Source: JANQTF01 sp041741415
Lineage (GTDB): Bacteria > Bacteroidota > Bacteroidia > J057
DNA length: 64,000 nucleotides
Direction of reading: 5' to 3'
NCBI GenBank assembly: GCA_041741415.1
Contig: JBGSKC010000086.1
Coordinates: 6,320 to 70,319, forward strand
Shown here: in pieces, positions 27,035 to 35,672 of the stretch
How the letters are laid out: the number at the start of each line of letters is the position of its first letter
How positions within the stretch are numbered: the stretch's first letter is position 1
Position numbers and translations under genes: made by a program
Notes under the pieces: generated by a model
The model's input: the letters and a program-made list of their open reading frames with translations, nothing else
What the model was told of the DNA's origin: nothing
Databases searched by the model: none

Positions 27035-27155
27035 TTATCTTTCATTACCCTCTTGATCCAGCCCAGATTTTCACCCACCCTAGCAAACATCCATGCCCAG
27101 CGACATCCAGCGCCCGGATAGTTCCCTTGTGCGTGTTCCCAGGAAAGAGACCCCA

Positions 27156-28409
27156 ATGGCCTCCCCCTCGGACACAGAGCTGCTACGTTGTGCCTCCTGC
27201 CAGTCGGTTATGTCTTCGGACGCTGAAAACTGTCTTGCCTGTGGTACCTACCTTCCTGTAATTCAATCATTTATTGCCAATACCACCACCATTACCCTCG
27301 ACGAGCCCGTTCGTTTGAGCTGGGAGGTGGACCACGCAGATCGGGTGTGGCTGGAGGGGGAGGAAGAGGAATTGCTGCCGTTGGTGGGCCAGGAAATCAA
27401 ATATCCCAGATCAAACGGCAGCTATGTACTTGTGGCACAAAGCGCCTCAGGCACTTGCCGGGCCACGGTAGATTTGTATTTACCAGCGCCCGATATTCGC
27501 CGGTTTGAGGTGGACCAGCGCCAGATAGACATTGGTTTTCCGGTTATTTTTTCCTGGGAAGCCAGCAATGCCGAAATTGTGCGAATCGAGCCGCAGGTAG
27601 GCGAGGTGAGCGGACTTTCCTTCTGCGAGGTGTACCTCAGCCAGCCTGGTGTATATGAACTTCGCGTGAGCAATGACAGCGGAGAAGCAAGGGCCAAGGT
27701 TTTTCTGAGCCTCCCCAAGCCAGAAATTCGCTTGTTTCAGGCGGCTCAGGATCTGGTCGAACCCGGAGAAGCACACCTGTTGTACTGGGAAGTGGACAAT
27801 GTGGAGAAGCTCATTCTCCAGCCTGACGGCCTTGATGTGACGGGCCTCACCCAGGTTGAAGTTTTTCCAGACCGGAGCACAACGTACCGGCTGGAAGCTC
27901 GCAATTCCAGTGGATCAGTGGAAGAAACCCTGTTTCTCCCGATGCCCGCCCCGGAAATCAAAGATTTTTCCTCCCCCGAGCCTATCGCCACAGAAGGCGG
28001 GCCAGTGTTGTTGCGCTGGCAAGTCAAATATGCTTACCGCGTTGAACTGGAACCGGGATTTGGGGAAGTGCCAGCTACAGGCGAGGTCAAATATCGCCCG
28101 AAGCACGCCTTCACAGAGTTTCGCCTGAGGGCCATTGGGCACAGTGGGGTGCAAACAGCTTTTCTCACCATCTCGCGGTTTCCCCTCCCGCTCGAAGATG
28201 TCAAGGAAGATCAGTTGTTCCGGGATCTGCATAAAAACCTGCGCGAACAAGAAAAGTGGGTCCGAGCCCAGCAGGACCAGTTTCTCTCGGCCCGATCTTT
28301 GCCAAATGCTTACAAACCAGAACCGCAAACAGAAGAAGAAGCCCTTGAGCCGGGTAGCATTACCCGGGAATTCAAGCGCTTTTTTCGTCGGCTCCGCGGC
28401 GATCAATAA
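27156..28409 (+). CDS. Cytosolic zinc-ribbon protein with four Ig-like repeats
   Basis: A 417-residue protein without a signal peptide. It opens with a zinc ribbon (C12xxC15 and C26xxC29). Four tandem units of about 77 residues follow (about 35-112, 113-190, 191-267, 268-345). Each has the pattern xIxxF...G.PVxLxWxVxxAxxVxIEP...V....V.P...TxYxLxAxNxxG.....L.LP.P, an Ig-like beta-sandwich. The C-terminal 70 residues are charged and helical (REQEKWVRAQQDQF, then ITREFKRFFRRLRGDQ). ATG 27156 follows a purine-rich AGGAAAGAGA; ATG 27093 would add 21 residues. It is 35 nt before the DUF4407 gene and so probably partners it. No named function. Confidence 0.7.
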   Translation: MASPSDTELLRCASCQSVMSSDAENCLACGTYLPVIQSFIANTTTITLDEPVRLSWEVDHADRVWLEGEEEELLPLVGQEIKYPRSNGSYVLVAQSASGTCRATVDLYLPAPDIRRFEVDQRQIDIGFPVIFSWEASNAEIVRIEPQVGEVSGLSFCEVYLSQPGVYELRVSNDSGEARAKVFLSLPKPEIRLFQAAQDLVEPGEAHLLYWEVDNVEKLILQPDGLDVTGLTQVEVFPDRSTTYRLEARNSSGSVEETLFLPMPAPEIKDFSSPEPIATEGGPVLLRWQVKYAYRVELEPGFGEVPATGEVKYRPKHAFTEFRLRAIGHSGVQTAFLTISRFPLPLEDVKEDQLFRDLHKNLREQEKWVRAQQDQFLSARSLPNAYKPEPQTEEEALEPGSITREFKRFFRRLRGDQ

Positions 28410-28444
28410 CCTCTCCAACCCAACCCGTCTCACACCTGTTGTCC

Positions 28445-29791
28445 ATGAACTCCTACGAATCAAGCTGGGATGCTCCCTACCAGGCTGATCCTGAACCTCT
28501 TTCGCCTCTGAAACGATTCTTTTTTGCATGTGCCGGTGCCTATTCCAAAATTCTGGAGTCGGTTCCCTCAGAGCATTCAAAATATGTGGGAATTGGCGCC
28601 ACTATTTTCCTCACGGCTTGCCTCGCCATCATTTCAGGCAGCTTCGCGGTCATGACGCTCGTGGAAAGCAGCGCCATTGCCATCGGTGCCGGGCTGTTGT
28701 GGGGGGCATTGATCTTTAACCTCGACCGATACATCGTCTCGTCGATCCGGAAAGAGGGTCGCGTTTGGCACGAAATCGGGCTGGCCCTGCCTCGTCTCCT
28801 GCTGGCCGTTGTGATTTCGATCGTGATTACCAAGCCCATTGAAGTTCGGCTGTTTGACAACCAGATCAACTCCGAGCTGTCGGCCTATGTGGCTGATCTT
28901 GAGCGGGATGCCGAACGAAAGGTTGACCAAAAACTGGGCATCGACTCGCTGGACATTGCCATTGCCGAGGTCGACAGCCTTCGCCAGGAGTACAAGCGCA
29001 TGAAAGAAGGAAAGCCTACCACGTTTGGCTATGGAGAAGTGAACCAGGAATATGCCCAGGCCAAGCGCGCCTACGACAGTTTAAGCCGTGCCTATGGCCC
29101 GCGCATTGCCGCCAATGAAGCCCGCCGCCGCGACTTATGGGCCAAACATGCCGTCAGAAAATACAAAGTTGACGAGGCCGGTAACCGCGAGCCAGATGGC
29201 TGGGAGTTTTCGCCTGAGCATCAGGAAGCAAACAACCGCCTTTACATCGCCAACCAGGCGCTGAAAACGGAACTGTCGGCGGCAGAAAAAGAAATGCTTC
29301 GACTCGATAAGCAACGCAAGGGTGCCAGAGAAGAATTTTCCACGAGCGTGGAAGAGGAACTGGCCCTGCTTCAGACAAGGCGCGAAGAACTCGTCAGCAG
29401 GCGTGAATCCCAGATGGTGATCCGCGAGCAGGAAGTACCGGGCGCCCTCGAAAAAGCCAGAAAATACGGCATCGGCTTCCCGGCAAAAATCCAGGCCATG
29501 GAACGGCTCAAAGAACACGACAGCACAATGTGGTGGATGAGCAACCTGATCGTGCTGCTGTTCATGCTTCTCGAAACTTCTCCCATTTTCGTCAAGCTCA
29601 TCACCAAGCGGGGCCCATATGACTACCTGCTGAGCCGCATCGAACACCACCAAAAGGTGGAATCGCTCCGCTACATTTCCGACATGAACTACGACCTTAA
29701 CGCCGCTCTCCAACTGCGGGCCCGCCGCAACCTCGGCGAAGGAGGCAATGGTAAAAAATCCCAGGCGGAGGGGATCATTTCAGAAAACTAA
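28445..29791 (+). CDS. DUF4407 membrane protein
   Basis: A 448-residue inner-membrane protein of the DUF4407 family. Two helices at about 43-70 and 72-92 are followed by the family hallmark LIFNLDRYIVSSIRKEG, and a third helix spans about 105-128. A long cytosolic or periplasmic coiled coil (about 150-345, rich in Glu, Arg and Lys) leads to the final helix NLIVLLFMLLETSPIFVKLI with the conserved ETSP. The role is unknown in the family. The ATG at 28445 is used instead of a TTG at 28439. It forms a two-gene unit with the Ig-repeat protein. Confidence 0.85.
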   Translation: MNSYESSWDAPYQADPEPLSPLKRFFFACAGAYSKILESVPSEHSKYVGIGATIFLTACLAIISGSFAVMTLVESSAIAIGAGLLWGALIFNLDRYIVSSIRKEGRVWHEIGLALPRLLLAVVISIVITKPIEVRLFDNQINSELSAYVADLERDAERKVDQKLGIDSLDIAIAEVDSLRQEYKRMKEGKPTTFGYGEVNQEYAQAKRAYDSLSRAYGPRIAANEARRRDLWAKHAVRKYKVDEAGNREPDGWEFSPEHQEANNRLYIANQALKTELSAAEKEMLRLDKQRKGAREEFSTSVEEELALLQTRREELVSRRESQMVIREQEVPGALEKARKYGIGFPAKIQAMERLKEHDSTMWWMSNLIVLLFMLLETSPIFVKLITKRGPYDYLLSRIEHHQKVESLRYISDMNYDLNAALQLRARRNLGEGGNGKKSQAEGIISEN

Positions 29792-29809
29792 GGCAAAGTC
29801 AAGGATACG

Positions 29810-29845
29810 ACGCCTGGAAGCAACCAGCTTCCAGGCGTTTTTCTT
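29810..29845 (+). terminator. Intrinsic terminator after the DUF4407 gene
   Basis: A perfect 11-bp stem (29810-29820 with 29828-29838, acgcctggaag/cttccaggcgt) with a 7-nt loop is followed by ttttctttctt. It lies between the DUF4407 gene and the convergent glycoside hydrolase. Confidence 0.85.
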
Positions 29846-29848
29846 TCT

Positions 29849-32500
29849 TCACTCTCCCGTCCTGATCAGCCTGAGCTGGTCCAGCATGGCAGTATTGGTC
29901 TCCACATTCATGTTGTTGTTCCACTCCTCAAAGTGAATGCGCAGGCTATTACTCCCTGCTTCAAGCGACACCCGCATCGGGTTCGACCAACCCCAATCCG
30001 ACCATTCATCCTGGCCCCGCTGAGGCAGCACCAGCACGCCGGCATAGCTGTCGTTCACCGTCAGGCTGCGGATGGCGCATTTGTTGTCCGTATTCCAGGG
30101 GCCGCTGCCGTTTGAATAGCGCATTTCGAGCAGGTAGGTGCCTCCATCAGGAACATTCACCGAAAATTCAAGCACCCGGTTTTCTTTTGTGCTGATGGCT
30201 ACAAAGCCTTTGCCCGAAAAGTTGGTGTAGGGCAAGCGGCTGGGGGAGGCCACGGTTTCCATTTCCACGATCGTCATCGAATTCTGGGCAACCTGGTACA
30301 GAGGTTCGCTGCTGAATGATTCCCATCCCAGCGCATCCACGGCAGTTACCTGCCAACTGGCAAAAGAAGCATTGCCCGGCGAAAACTCCGGCTGGGTTGT
30401 CTCCCCTTCAAGCTGGCCATTGCGGAAGACCCGGTAGGACACCGCTCCCGGCACTGGCTCCCACAACAACCTACCTTCGCTGAGCCTGGCAAGCGGGGTG
30501 GGTAGGGAAAAGTGATTGGGCACGAGGTGTTTTTTTCCGCCAAATGCCTGGTTGTTCAGGTAAATGACCACTTCATGGGTACCGCTGAGGTCGGCAGGCA
30601 CAAAGGCCTCCTGGATGGGCTGGCCATCAAGGGTGGCTGAGGCGATCTGGTTGCCGTGGCCGTGAACGGTGATGTTCAGCACGGCATTGCGGTAGCGGAA
30701 GCGGGAAAGGGTGCGGGTGCCGCCAAAGGTTTCTGGCACCACGGGGCGGAAGCGGAGGCCATCCGGCTCAAAGTTCATGCCCATGAATACCCTGTGCACC
30801 ATGGCAAGGTTGCCAGCCATGCTCCACAACATGCGGTGGGAGTTGATCTCGGTACCCTCAAAGTCGCCGTTCTGAGCCACGAAGTTTTCGTAGTTGGTGA
30901 GAAACAGCCCTCCGGCCCGGTAAATTGCCGCCAAGCCATGGGTGAGCACTTCTTCATTTCCGGCTTTGGCGGCGGCCAGGTTCCAGTAGGCCTGCACAAA
31001 GGGCCAGATGCCGTTGTTGTGATAGGGTGGAATGCCGGGAATTTGCGGGTAAATGCAGGTGACCCCGAAATCGGTGACGGGCGATTCCGCACAAATGCGG
31101 GCGGCCTGCTCCGGGGTCGCCACATCGTACAGCACGGAGAGCGCCTCCCCCAGCGCTTCGAACCTCGGGGAAACAATCAGGTCCGGGCGGCCATAAAGAA
31201 ACTGGGCAAAATAGCCGCGCTCTTCCTGCCAAAGCTGCTTCTGGATTCCGTCCCGGATCGTTTGTGCACGGCTTTCATAGGGCTCCGGGTTTTCCCCCAG
31301 CAATTGGGCCATCTGGGCGGCGATGCGGTGGGCCTGGAAATGCACGACATTTGTGCCGAGGTTCTGCGAGCGGTAAATGTCGGCGTTGTTCATCCACTTG
31401 GGGTAGGTCTGCTCGCGCCAGTCGAGGAAAGAAGATTCGCCGGAATACAGCCCGGTTGTTGGGTCAAACAGGGTATGGGAATCGTCGTCGAGGCTTTGGC
31501 GAATGATCGGAAAGGCCTCTTCGAGCCATTCGCGGTCGCCGGTGGCGAGGTATATTTCCCAGGCTGCCAGTGCCCAGGTGGTGCGGTCAGACGACACCGG
31601 CCAGGCTCCGCCCGATCCGGTATCCTGGATGATTCTGCCGCGCTTCACCTTTTTGCGCAGGCTGATTTTGGCCACCTCCGGCTCATGGTAAGCAAAGGCC
31701 AGCACAATGCTGTAGCTGATGTCTCGTGTCCACACTCCGCCCCATTTCGCCCCGGTGCGGAAGGTGCTGTCGGCCTCGATGTTGAGAAAGGCTTCTTCCA
31801 TCGACAAATTGAACAGGCCATCCACCAGCGGCTGGTCCGACTGATAGACAGGGCGGTTGCTGAGGTCCTGGGTCAGGTTCCAGGTCTGCTCACTGGCCTT
31901 TTCTTCGTAGGGATTAAGCCGCAGCGTCAGGCTGTAAATGTTGGGATCTGCGGTGGGCTGTAACTGCAATCCGCGGTTGCCAAGGTTCACCCAGTCCCAG
32001 GTGAGGGGTTCGGCACCACCGGCCAGGTAAAAGCCTTTGAAGTCTTCTTTCGCTACGCGACTACCATCTGGAGCTTCGTAAAAGCCTCTCGTTTCAAACT
32101 GCGCCAGCACATTTGACACATCGACACGGAAGGTGTATTCATAATTGGGAGGCAAAAAGGTGCCGGGCGAAGCTGGCATGGGCTCCGGCATGGCCCCGAA
32201 CGTGATCAGCGGGGATTCGCGCTCATCGCCAACCAGCACCCAGTGGTCTTTGCCCACGGGAAGCTCATTGTCCTTTTCGTTGATGCTGAACTTAAAGGCC
32301 AGCAGGCGGGAATAGGTTTCGCTGGCTGGGCTTTGGTAGTTGGAACGAATGCGGGTGGGCGAATCAGCTATTCCCTGAAAGCTTCCCTGCTCCACCCGGT
32401 CGGGGTAGAGGGTAAAGGCATCTGATTGGTAAATGGCTTTTTCTTGAGCAAAAGGTTCGCAGGCAGCAAACAACAGCATCAGGGGCAGGAGCTTTTTCAT
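29849..32500 (-). CDS. Lipoprotein (alpha/alpha)6 glycoside hydrolase with C-terminal CBM-like domain
   Basis: An 883-residue protein. The ATG at 32498-32500 gives a lipoprotein signal MKKLLPLMLLFAAC (Cys14). An N-terminal beta-rich domain (about 20-230) is followed by a catalytic (alpha/alpha)6 barrel of the debranching enzyme/GH63/MGH1-like type. It contains GGVWTRDISYS, DRTTWALAAWEIYLATGD, SSFLDWREQTYPKW and YHNNGIWPFVQAYW. A fibronectin-like section (VPGAVSYRVFRNGQ) comes next, then a C-terminal CBM6/35-like carbohydrate-binding domain (VPDGGTYLLEMRYSNGSG). It follows the GH66 gene by 41 nt, so an alpha-glucan or isomaltooligosaccharide substrate is likely. The exact GH family cannot be fixed by eye. 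Confidence 0.75.
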   Translation of the reverse strand: MKKLLPLMLLFAACEPFAQEKAIYQSDAFTLYPDRVEQGSFQGIADSPTRIRSNYQSPASETYSRLLAFKFSINEKDNELPVGKDHWVLVGDERESPLITFGAMPEPMPASPGTFLPPNYEYTFRVDVSNVLAQFETRGFYEAPDGSRVAKEDFKGFYLAGGAEPLTWDWVNLGNRGLQLQPTADPNIYSLTLRLNPYEEKASEQTWNLTQDLSNRPVYQSDQPLVDGLFNLSMEEAFLNIEADSTFRTGAKWGGVWTRDISYSIVLAFAYHEPEVAKISLRKKVKRGRIIQDTGSGGAWPVSSDRTTWALAAWEIYLATGDREWLEEAFPIIRQSLDDDSHTLFDPTTGLYSGESSFLDWREQTYPKWMNNADIYRSQNLGTNVVHFQAHRIAAQMAQLLGENPEPYESRAQTIRDGIQKQLWQEERGYFAQFLYGRPDLIVSPRFEALGEALSVLYDVATPEQAARICAESPVTDFGVTCIYPQIPGIPPYHNNGIWPFVQAYWNLAAAKAGNEEVLTHGLAAIYRAGGLFLTNYENFVAQNGDFEGTEINSHRMLWSMAGNLAMVHRVFMGMNFEPDGLRFRPVVPETFGGTRTLSRFRYRNAVLNITVHGHGNQIASATLDGQPIQEAFVPADLSGTHEVVIYLNNQAFGGKKHLVPNHFSLPTPLARLSEGRLLWEPVPGAVSYRVFRNGQLEGETTQPEFSPGNASFASWQVTAVDALGWESFSSEPLYQVAQNSMTIVEMETVASPSRLPYTNFSGKGFVAISTKENRVLEFSVNVPDGGTYLLEMRYSNGSGPWNTDNKCAIRSLTVNDSYAGVLVLPQRGQDEWSDWGWSNPMRVSLEAGSNSLRIHFEEWNNNMNVETNTAMLDQLRLIRTGE

Positions 32501-32541
32501 AAAAACGGCACTAACCGAGAAGGGAATATACAGATTTAGGG

Positions 32542-34260
32542 CTAATTCATTTCTATCACCACCAAATTCCAATAGGCAAGGGAAGGCAGGGTAAAGCTCA
32601 CCTGATCTCCAGTTTGGGTAAAGGAAAGACCTTGACTGGTGCCGCCATCCACATCAGGGGAGGCCCACCAGATGTTCGTTACCTGCCGGGCTTCGGTGAA
32701 GGTCATGTCTAGGTTGGTGAGCGGAGTGGGAACTGGTTTTGTGCCAGTGTTATCCCGCCAGTCGAGGTTTGAAAGACCTGAAAAATTGATGAGTTGAACG
32801 CTTCGCTTATTGCCCAGATCCCTTCCAACCACGGCAATTTTCCCTGGCGCAGCAGGCCAGGCCGCCAGATTGGGATGCCCAGCCACCACAGGGTGGCTGA
32901 AGGCTCCGCCTTCCCGCAGTACATTTTGGTAGGCCACCAGGAAATCGTAGTAATTCACCAGTCTTTTCTTTAGCTCATCGCTCATGCTGAGGTTGTTATT
33001 GGGAAAATACTCCTTGCCCAGCATGTGCTCGCCCAGCTCGAGGTGGGAACCACCAAAGGCAAAAATCACAGCATCGGTCAGCAGCACAGCCGGTGTGTTG
33101 AAGGTGCCGGGCCTGTCGGCCAGGTCGTAATTCATGTAGGCCGCCAGCACGGTTCCTTTCCCCTGGCCAAAGACCATGTTGGTGTTGAGAATGGCAGCCA
33201 AATGCTCATACCGGTCATTCGGCCCCCACACTTCGGTGTAGGTGAAGTCCACCGGACTGGTGGCAATCCCCCCCTGCCCATACTGGTTCACGGCGTTGAA
33301 GGCATACACCTTACCGGGGTGGCGGGCCTGCATGGCTTCCACAAAAGGTTTGTAGCGGTTGCTGAGATTCACCGCCGCTCCCTGGGCATTGTAAAGGGTT
33401 CCGCGGTCGCCAAGCTGATCGATGTGAAAGCCGTCAAATGCCAGATTGTCATACACTTCCTGATTGCGGTCGCCAAGGTAGGCCTGCCATTCGCTGTTAC
33501 CGGGATCAAGCAGAAAAATATCACTCACAAACGGCGGCTGAGGCAGGCTGTGCTTGTCGCGGGTAGTGGCGGCAGCATCTTTAAAAAGGTACCAGCCTGG
33601 TTGTACCCCGTCGGCTTCGCCCGTTTTGGTAGCGCCAAAAGCTAGGTTATACATCATGGCTGCCATGCCTTTTTCATGGGCTGCCGCGATGTAGCTTTCA
33701 ACAGTCTGGAAAGAAATGGTCCGGTTGATGATGTCCTGCCAGCTAGCAACAGGCTGGCCGCCGGAAAGTGCCAGGGGCTGGTGGTGCTTGTAGTGCCAGT
33801 CGTAAAACTGCAGCCCGTTGATGTGGTAGCGGTTGAGGTCGTCGATGACAGTCGCAACGGGTTCGCCGGAGCCAAATTTTGACAAAAAACCATACCGGGG
33901 GAACTTGGTCCAGTCCGACGAAACATCTACAGCTACAGTTCCGTGCAGGATTTCCTCTCCTTCCTGAATGCTGTACACCTCGGTGAGGTAGCCTTTAAAA
34001 TCTGCAGAGGGCGGCTGCCAGGTCCAGTTGGTCCCCGAGACTGCTGCCTCCTCCACAACCCCGTTCAGGTGGCGGTATCGCACCATGGCCGATTCCGGAA
34101 CTGCCTGATGGGCCGAAAAGGTCACCAGTTCGCCGGGCTGGTAGGCGGCTTTGGCGGTCCTGAGTACAAGCTGGGTGCGGTTAATCACGGGCGGAACCTC
34201 GGTGCGGTCGCAGCCGGGCAGCAGGATCAGGGCGATCAGAAAATATGCGAGGCGATTCAT
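32542..34260 (-). CDS. GH66 dextranase-type lipoprotein
   Basis: A 572-residue member of glycoside hydrolase family 66 (dextranases and cycloisomaltooligosaccharide glucanotransferases), which cleave alpha-1,6-glucan. The lipobox is LLPGC (Cys17), so it is probably surface or outer-membrane anchored. After an N-terminal Ig-like domain (about 28-115) comes the TIM barrel with KFPRYGFLSKF and NGLQFYDWHYKHH. The nucleophile Asp281 is in DGFHIDQLG and the acid/base Glu343 in YTEVWG. Both catalytic residues are intact. The ATG at 34258-34260 is chosen because it creates the lipoprotein signal. It is first in an operon with a debranching-type hydrolase; SusC/SusD genes are absent. Confidence 0.88.
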   Translation of the reverse strand: MNRLAYFLIALILLPGCDRTEVPPVINRTQLVLRTAKAAYQPGELVTFSAHQAVPESAMVRYRHLNGVVEEAAVSGTNWTWQPPSADFKGYLTEVYSIQEGEEILHGTVAVDVSSDWTKFPRYGFLSKFGSGEPVATVIDDLNRYHINGLQFYDWHYKHHQPLALSGGQPVASWQDIINRTISFQTVESYIAAAHEKGMAAMMYNLAFGATKTGEADGVQPGWYLFKDAAATTRDKHSLPQPPFVSDIFLLDPGNSEWQAYLGDRNQEVYDNLAFDGFHIDQLGDRGTLYNAQGAAVNLSNRYKPFVEAMQARHPGKVYAFNAVNQYGQGGIATSPVDFTYTEVWGPNDRYEHLAAILNTNMVFGQGKGTVLAAYMNYDLADRPGTFNTPAVLLTDAVIFAFGGSHLELGEHMLGKEYFPNNNLSMSDELKKRLVNYYDFLVAYQNVLREGGAFSHPVVAGHPNLAAWPAAPGKIAVVGRDLGNKRSVQLINFSGLSNLDWRDNTGTKPVPTPLTNLDMTFTEARQVTNIWWASPDVDGGTSQGLSFTQTGDQVSFTLPSLAYWNLVVIEMN

Positions 34261-34505
34261 GGGCGAAGCAGGCAACTGGTGAAAAACAAAGGCGCATACC
34301 CTGCCGGTTGATATCCAGCAGGGTTCTTGCCCAATCAAATACGCTATTTTTTCACCAAGATGCAGTTCTCCCATCCCTTTCCTTTTTCACTGACTCAACA
34401 GGTCGGGAGGCCTGCAATAGCTTTTATGAGCAGGATCCCAAAAGGATGGGACCGGAAACCGGAGCTGCTTTTCCGGGCAGCACCTTCTCCACTGTAACCC
34501 TTTTG

Positions 34506-35372
34506 TCAGGCAATTTTCTCCTTCGGCACCAGGACCCCGGGGTTGTTGATTTGCAGGGAGCGCTCGGTCTCGCCATAGTGCTCGAAATGAAAGGCCGGGG
34601 CATTTCCGCTGAACTTCTGGAAATCGCGGTTGAGGTGCGACTGGTCGACGTAGTCAAATTTCGCCACGATGTCGAGGAGGCTGCAGCCGGGGTTGTGTTC
34701 CCAGTAGCTGGTCGCCATCCGGAAGCGGTGAAGGTGGATCCAGGCTTTGGGTGAGAGGCCGGTTTGCTCGGCAAACTGGAGCTGAAGCCAGCGCTCGGAG
34801 CACTGGAACTTTTTGGCGAGGTCCCCGACCTTGAGCCTGCAGTCCTTGTGGTGGAGGTAGTCGAGCACCGGTGTGAGGTCGTGCTGGTAAAAGGCGGGCC
34901 GCTTGTGAAAATAGGCGAGCAGGGCTTCGTCCACGAGCTGAACAGCCTTTTCGGCGGAGCTGGTTTCCCAGAGTTTGTCCTGCAAATCGGCGAATTCTCC
35001 GTAAATGCCAAGGTCTGAGAAAAGCAGAACTTCGTTTTTGAGCGATTTGACCGACTCGCGGAGGAAGTGAAACCCGGCGGTGGCCTGCATGATGACCATC
35101 ACGATGTGGACCTCGCCGAAGAAGTGGCTGCGGGCAAAGGTGCTGTTGGCACCAAGGAAGGCAGGGCTGTCCACGAGGGCGTGCGGGTAGGCACTGCCTG
35201 TGTGGCCATGCCGGAAGGAGCTGTCGGAGGGAGCTTTGAAGGGAAACACAAGCATGGGCACGCCCCTGGCGCTGATGTTGTGCCATTCGAGCTCATCGAA
35301 GCGGCTGTTGTGGGTAACATAGCAAATGACATGCTTTTCCAGGGCGGGGTGAGGGAAGTTGAGGGAGACCAT
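34506..35372 (-). CDS. AraC-family transcriptional regulator
   Basis: A 288-residue DNA-binding regulator. The N-terminal 170 residues form a ligand-sensing region of the AraC_E_bind/DUF6597 kind (MVSLNFPHPALEKHVICYV). The C-terminal double HTH covers about residues 175-270, with CRLKVGDLAKKFQCSERWLQLQF as the first helix-turn-helix and SLLDIVAKFDYVDQSHLNRDF as the second, followed by the signature FQKFSGNAPA. It lies upstream of the GH66 operon on the same strand with 245 bp between and could regulate it, but this is only positional. About 300 bp free of genes precede it. Confidence 0.85.
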   Translation of the reverse strand: MVSLNFPHPALEKHVICYVTHNSRFDELEWHNISARGVPMLVFPFKAPSDSSFRHGHTGSAYPHALVDSPAFLGANSTFARSHFFGEVHIVMVIMQATAGFHFLRESVKSLKNEVLLFSDLGIYGEFADLQDKLWETSSAEKAVQLVDEALLAYFHKRPAFYQHDLTPVLDYLHHKDCRLKVGDLAKKFQCSERWLQLQFAEQTGLSPKAWIHLHRFRMATSYWEHNPGCSLLDIVAKFDYVDQSHLNRDFQKFSGNAPAFHFEHYGETERSLQINNPGVLVPKEKIA

Positions 35373-35672
35373 TGCTCTTTGGTAAAGGGTTGCACGAATG
35401 ACCACTGCCATTGTGGTAGTGGTGAGCGGCTCGTTCCTCAGAAATCCGGAAGGTGTGAAGCAGAAGGTCTGCTATCGATGAAAAATCATCAACAGGAGCT
35501 CCCGCCGGAAAAGCTGGTAAGTATCACAGGTATGCAACAAATCTATTTTATCAGACATCACGGTTCAATCCCGCATCAGCATGATTTTGACGGGAACTCT
35601 CTACCGCAAATGAGGTACGTCGTTCTGAAAAAGCAACATGGATAGTGTTTCTAAATGACCCAAACCATGCAT
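35373..35672. other. Leader/promoter region of the AraC gene
   Basis: This 300-bp stretch lies between the start of the AraC gene and the 3' end of the histidine kinase. I see no gene. It is more AT-rich than its surroundings near 35460-35560 and should hold the AraC-gene promoter; no clear TAnnTTTG match was found. Confidence 0.35.
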
